Positions 5,569-7,521 of a stretch of 7,521 nucleotides of DNA are shown piece after piece. The stretch's first letter is position 1. Each line of letters begins with the position of its first letter. The notes beneath the pieces are model-generated. The model did no database searches. It was not told the DNA's origin and worked only from the letters and a program-made list of their open reading frames with translations. The DNA is from Elusimicrobiota bacterium (GTDB taxonomy: Bacteria; Elusimicrobiota; Elusimicrobia; JACQJN01). The stretch lies in NCBI GenBank assembly GCA_016205045.1, contig JACQJM010000042.1, positions 1 through 7,521 on the forward strand, written 5' to 3'. The translations under genes and the position numbers were made by a program.

Positions 5569-5751
5569 CGACCTCACTTTCCACAAACAGGGCTAGACTA
5601 GTCGAGGCGGACTCCGCAAAGCAGGGCTGTGTCGCAGGGGCGCGGTTAGCCTCGGGTCGCCCCGAGACGCAGAGCGCACCGCAGATGGCGCCGCGTCCCT
5701 GCGGTCGGAACCACCTCGGAATCTGGTCTAGCCTATTGAGCAGTGAGGTCG
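5569..5751. other. GC-rich nested stem structure: candidate structured RNA or palindromic element
   Basis: Successive arms pair from outside inward. CGACCTCACT (5569-5578) pairs with AGTGAGGTCG (5742-5751), 10 bp. GGCTAGACTAG (5591-5601) pairs with CTGGTCTAGCC (5723-5733), 11 bp with one G-T. CGAGG-x-GG (5603-5610) pairs with CC-x-CCTCG (5711-5718). CGCAGGGGCGCGG (5633-5645) pairs with CCGCGTCCCTGCG (5691-5703), 13 bp with one G-T. An inner hairpin CTCGGG/CCCGAG lies at 5651-5666. The bubble has 22 nt on one side and 7 on the other. The outline (about 180 nt, long rod, asymmetric central bubble) recalls 6S RNA, but no conserved 6S sequence was recognised, and strand and promoter are undetermined. 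This and its flanks make up the gene-free stretch 5439-5807, along with the tetR and transporter promoters. Confidence 0.6.
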
Positions 5752-5769
5752 TCCTCCCTCCCGCCCATC

Positions 5770-5798
5770 TTGACAGACTCCTTTCCACTTACTATCCT
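5770..5798 (+). promoter_or_regulatory. Putative promoter of the nucleoside transporter gene
   Basis: A perfect TTGACA (5770-5775), a 17-bp spacer and TATCCT (5793-5798, 4 of 6). Initiation would fall near 5805, only a few bases before the ATG at 5808, implying a leaderless or nearly leaderless mRNA. If wrong, transcription comes from further upstream through the structured element. Confidence 0.5.
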
Positions 5799-5807
5799 GG
5801 GAAACAC

Positions 5808-7247
5808 ATGTTCTTCAAGCATGTCCCCAAGCACTGGCTGACCCTCTGGGCCTTCTTCTTTTTGTGCGGGCTATTAGGCAGCTTGAGCCTTTCCGTGCTA
5901 GCCGACTCTCCTGGTTCCCCCTCCGTCACCCCCGTTTCAACCCAGATCCAACAAGAAATGCTCCAACGCAGGGCCGCAACCGAAGGAAGTACTCTGCTCC
6001 ATCGATCCATCTCCTTCTTGGGGTTATTCGCTTTCATAGGAATCTGTTACGCCATGTCTCGAGACCGCAAACGCATCAACTGGCGCTTGGTCGCCTGGGG
6101 GATGGGACTCCAACTTCTGTTTGGGGTGCTGGTCCTCAAAACAGCTCCGGGGCTTTGGGTTTTCGACAAACTCAACGATGGGACCTTAGCGCTTCTAAAT
6201 TTTACGCAACAGGGGACTAGATTTCTGTTCAGTTCCTTCAGCACGGGCCAGATAGAGCCTCCCCTGGTCAATTTTACATTCCATGTGCTTCCCACCATCA
6301 TCTTCTTTTCTTCTTTAATGACGGTCCTCTATTACCTGGGAGTCATGCAGTGGGTTGTGTATGGATTCGCAGTCGTGATGCAAAAAACCATGAAAACCTC
6401 GGGAGCCGAAACACTTTCCACCGCCGCCAACATTTTTGTGGGACAGACCGAGGCCCCGCTGGTCATCAAGCCTTATGTTAAAGAGATGACCAAGAGCGAA
6501 CTGATGGCGGTCATGGTGGGGGGATTCGCCAACACCGCCGGGGGAGTACTCGCCGCTTATGTCGGCATGCTCTACCAGTATTTTCCCGATATCGCAGGCC
6601 ACTTAATTGCCCAGTCCGTGATGTCGGCCCCGGCCGCCTTGGTTTGCGCCAAAATTGTTTATCCTGAGGACGGCTCCCCCGAAACGGGGGGCTCCCGAGT
6701 TAAAATCGAACATGAAAAAATAGACGCCAACGTGGTGGATGCCGCGGCACGAGGAGCTTCCGAGGGTCTCACCCTCGCCTTCAATGTGGCGGCCATGCTT
6801 CTGGCCTTCATTGCTTTGATCTCCATGGTCAATGCCATGCTACAATGGATTGCCGGGATGGTGGGGATTCAGGGATTATCCCTAGAGCATATTCTGGGAA
6901 CTCTCTCTTGGCCAATCGCTTGGATCATGGGAGTTCCCACTCAAGACTGTTTGACGGTGGGCAAACTGATTGGAGTAAAAACAGTGGTCAATGAGTTCGT
7001 CGCTTATTTGAACCTGGCCAATATCTTAAAATCAGGACAGCCACTCTCCTTTCGCTCCATTATCATTGCCTCTTACGCTCTTTCCGGGTTCGCTAATTTC
7101 TCTTCCATCGCCATTCAGATCGGGGGCATCTCAGGGATCGCCCCCACCCGACGCCATGATCTTGCTAAACTGGGTCTCATGGCCATGGTGGTGGGCTCTA
7201 TTGCCACCTTCATGACCGCCACCATCGCCGGCATTCTGGTTCCTTAA
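5808..7247 (+). CDS. Concentrative nucleoside transporter (CNT/NupC family)
   Basis: A 479-residue inner-membrane symporter that takes up nucleosides with Na+ or H+. CNT signatures are intact: N208-x2-V-G-Q-T-E-A-P (Q213, E215), V-N-E-F-V-A-Y (E396), and SGFANFSSIAIQIGG with F428, N430 and S433, which correspond to nucleoside-contacting residues of the Vibrio cholerae transporter. The end (GIAPTRRHDLAKLGLMA...ATIAGILVP) is typical. Unusually, a signal-like hydrophobic segment (about 9-32, ending SVLADSPG) and a polar linker of about 35 residues precede the conserved core, where many bacterial members are near 400 residues. The ATG at 5808 was chosen because upstream in-frame sequence runs through the palindromic element and looks non-coding; only a weak GGGA precedes it. 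The MFS gene follows after 24 bp, probably in the same operon. Confidence 0.92.
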   Translation: MFFKHVPKHWLTLWAFFFLCGLLGSLSLSVLADSPGSPSVTPVSTQIQQEMLQRRAATEGSTLLHRSISFLGLFAFIGICYAMSRDRKRINWRLVAWGMGLQLLFGVLVLKTAPGLWVFDKLNDGTLALLNFTQQGTRFLFSSFSTGQIEPPLVNFTFHVLPTIIFFSSLMTVLYYLGVMQWVVYGFAVVMQKTMKTSGAETLSTAANIFVGQTEAPLVIKPYVKEMTKSELMAVMVGGFANTAGGVLAAYVGMLYQYFPDIAGHLIAQSVMSAPAALVCAKIVYPEDGSPETGGSRVKIEHEKIDANVVDAAARGASEGLTLAFNVAAMLLAFIALISMVNAMLQWIAGMVGIQGLSLEHILGTLSWPIAWIMGVPTQDCLTVGKLIGVKTVVNEFVAYLNLANILKSGQPLSFRSIIIASYALSGFANFSSIAIQIGGISGIAPTRRHDLAKLGLMAMVVGSIATFMTATIAGILVP

Positions 7248-7271
7248 AACCTCGGCCCATCGGGAACGTTG

Positions 7272-7521
7272 ATGAACCGTGATATAGGACTGATCTTTTT
7301 TGCCAAGATCGTCCGAACGTTTTGTTACGGAGCTTTGGGCCTCTTCATTCCCCTCTATTTAACCCAGTTGGGCTTCGATGAAAAAAAGCTTGGCCTTGCC
7401 CTTACCCTCATCCTTCTCGCCAACGCTTTTTGGACATTTTTTGTCCGTTACCCTGCCGAAAAATACGGCCCTCGACTCGCGCTTGTCTTCTTGTCCTTAT
7501 TGATCCCCTGTTCTTCCGTAC
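7272..7521 (+). CDS. MFS transporter, N-terminal part (runs off window)
   Basis: The first 83 codons are present and the frame is open to the window edge. Two hydrophobic segments are visible (about 6-30 and 42-60) and a third begins near 70. FFAKIVRTFCYGALGLFIPLYL and LTQLGFDEKKLGLALTLILL fit the first two helices of major facilitator proteins. RYPAEKYGPR sits where the loop 2-3 motif (G-x3-D-R-x-G-R-R) is expected, with the Asp replaced by Glu or shifted. A weak GGGA (7262-7265) lies 6 nt before the ATG. The 24-bp gap after the CNT gene implies cotranscription; a shared role in nucleoside or nucleobase transport is possible but the substrate is not readable. Confidence 0.75.
   Translation, partial: MNRDIGLIFFAKIVRTFCYGALGLFIPLYLTQLGFDEKKLGLALTLILLANAFWTFFVRYPAEKYGPRLALVFLSLLIPCSSV

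Noticed and set aside
5546..5788. 80-codon open frame on the minus strand over the structured element
   Set aside because: It is explained by high GC without stops. It has no ribosome site and no recognisable domain, and it covers the palindromic arms.
5685..5807. 41-residue N-terminal extension of the CNT transporter from an ATG at 5685
   Set aside because: The extension lies in the palindromic GC-rich element and has no ribosome site. A signal-like segment begins naturally at the ATG at 5808.
6676..6690. CCCCCG-AAA-CGGGGG hairpin inside the transporter gene
   Set aside because: It is in frame in a loop segment (EDGSPETGGS) with no T-run. Short GC hairpins like this occur by chance in coding sequence.

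Overview
This 7.5 kb window is bacterial chromosomal DNA with moderate GC content and sigma70-type promoters. It carries signal-peptide and inner-membrane proteins, and a short heptanucleotide repeat in an intergenic region. The gene set (LysR, TetR, a haem-oxygenase-like diiron oxidase, a secreted phospholipase D-like protein, a CNT nucleoside transporter and an MFS transporter) fits a Gram-negative heterotroph, possibly from a poorly sampled phylum such as Omnitrophota. No marker gene is present, so the taxonomy is a weak inference. No rRNA, tRNA, CRISPR array, transposase or phage gene was seen.

Layout. Positions 1-200 hold no gene but a tightly packed row of perfect or near-perfect inverted repeats. 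A LysR regulator (262-1158, minus) is divergent from a TenA/haem-oxygenase-like oxidase (1300-2154, plus). Their shared intergenic region holds a 7-bp tandem repeat and a good sigma70 promoter. The oxidase gene converges on, and overlaps by 26 bp, a large gene for an exported protein with two HKD (phospholipase D) motifs (2129-4240, minus). Then come three further minus-strand units: a 66-residue cysteine-rich single-pass membrane protein (4395-4595), a 9-codon ORF with an excellent Shine-Dalgarno sequence and its own terminator-like hairpin (4716-4745), and a TetR regulator (4842-5438). On the plus strand, a concentrative nucleoside transporter (5808-7247) is followed after 24 bp by the start of an MFS transporter that runs off the window.

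The most interesting block is 4340-5520. The tetR gene has a perfect consensus promoter (TTGACA, 17 bp, TATAAT) abutting a 20-bp operator. A second copy of that operator (16 of 20 bases the same) lies directly upstream of a TATAAA box preceding the 9-codon ORF. TetR therefore probably controls itself and the small downstream unit. The regulator has a CCRGC cluster in its ligand domain, the nine-residue peptide ends in CGC, and the next gene encodes a protein with CCCC and CC clusters. The cassette looks like a thiol-, metal- or electrophile-responsive locus, or a cysteine-coupled leader/attenuator.

A second unexplained object lies at 5569-5751, between tetR and the transporter. It is about 183 bp of GC-rich DNA that folds into a nested series of long stems. 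It could encode a structured RNA or be a palindromic mobile element. Its ends share the CCTCACTT...AGTGAGG motif with the hairpins at 49-155.
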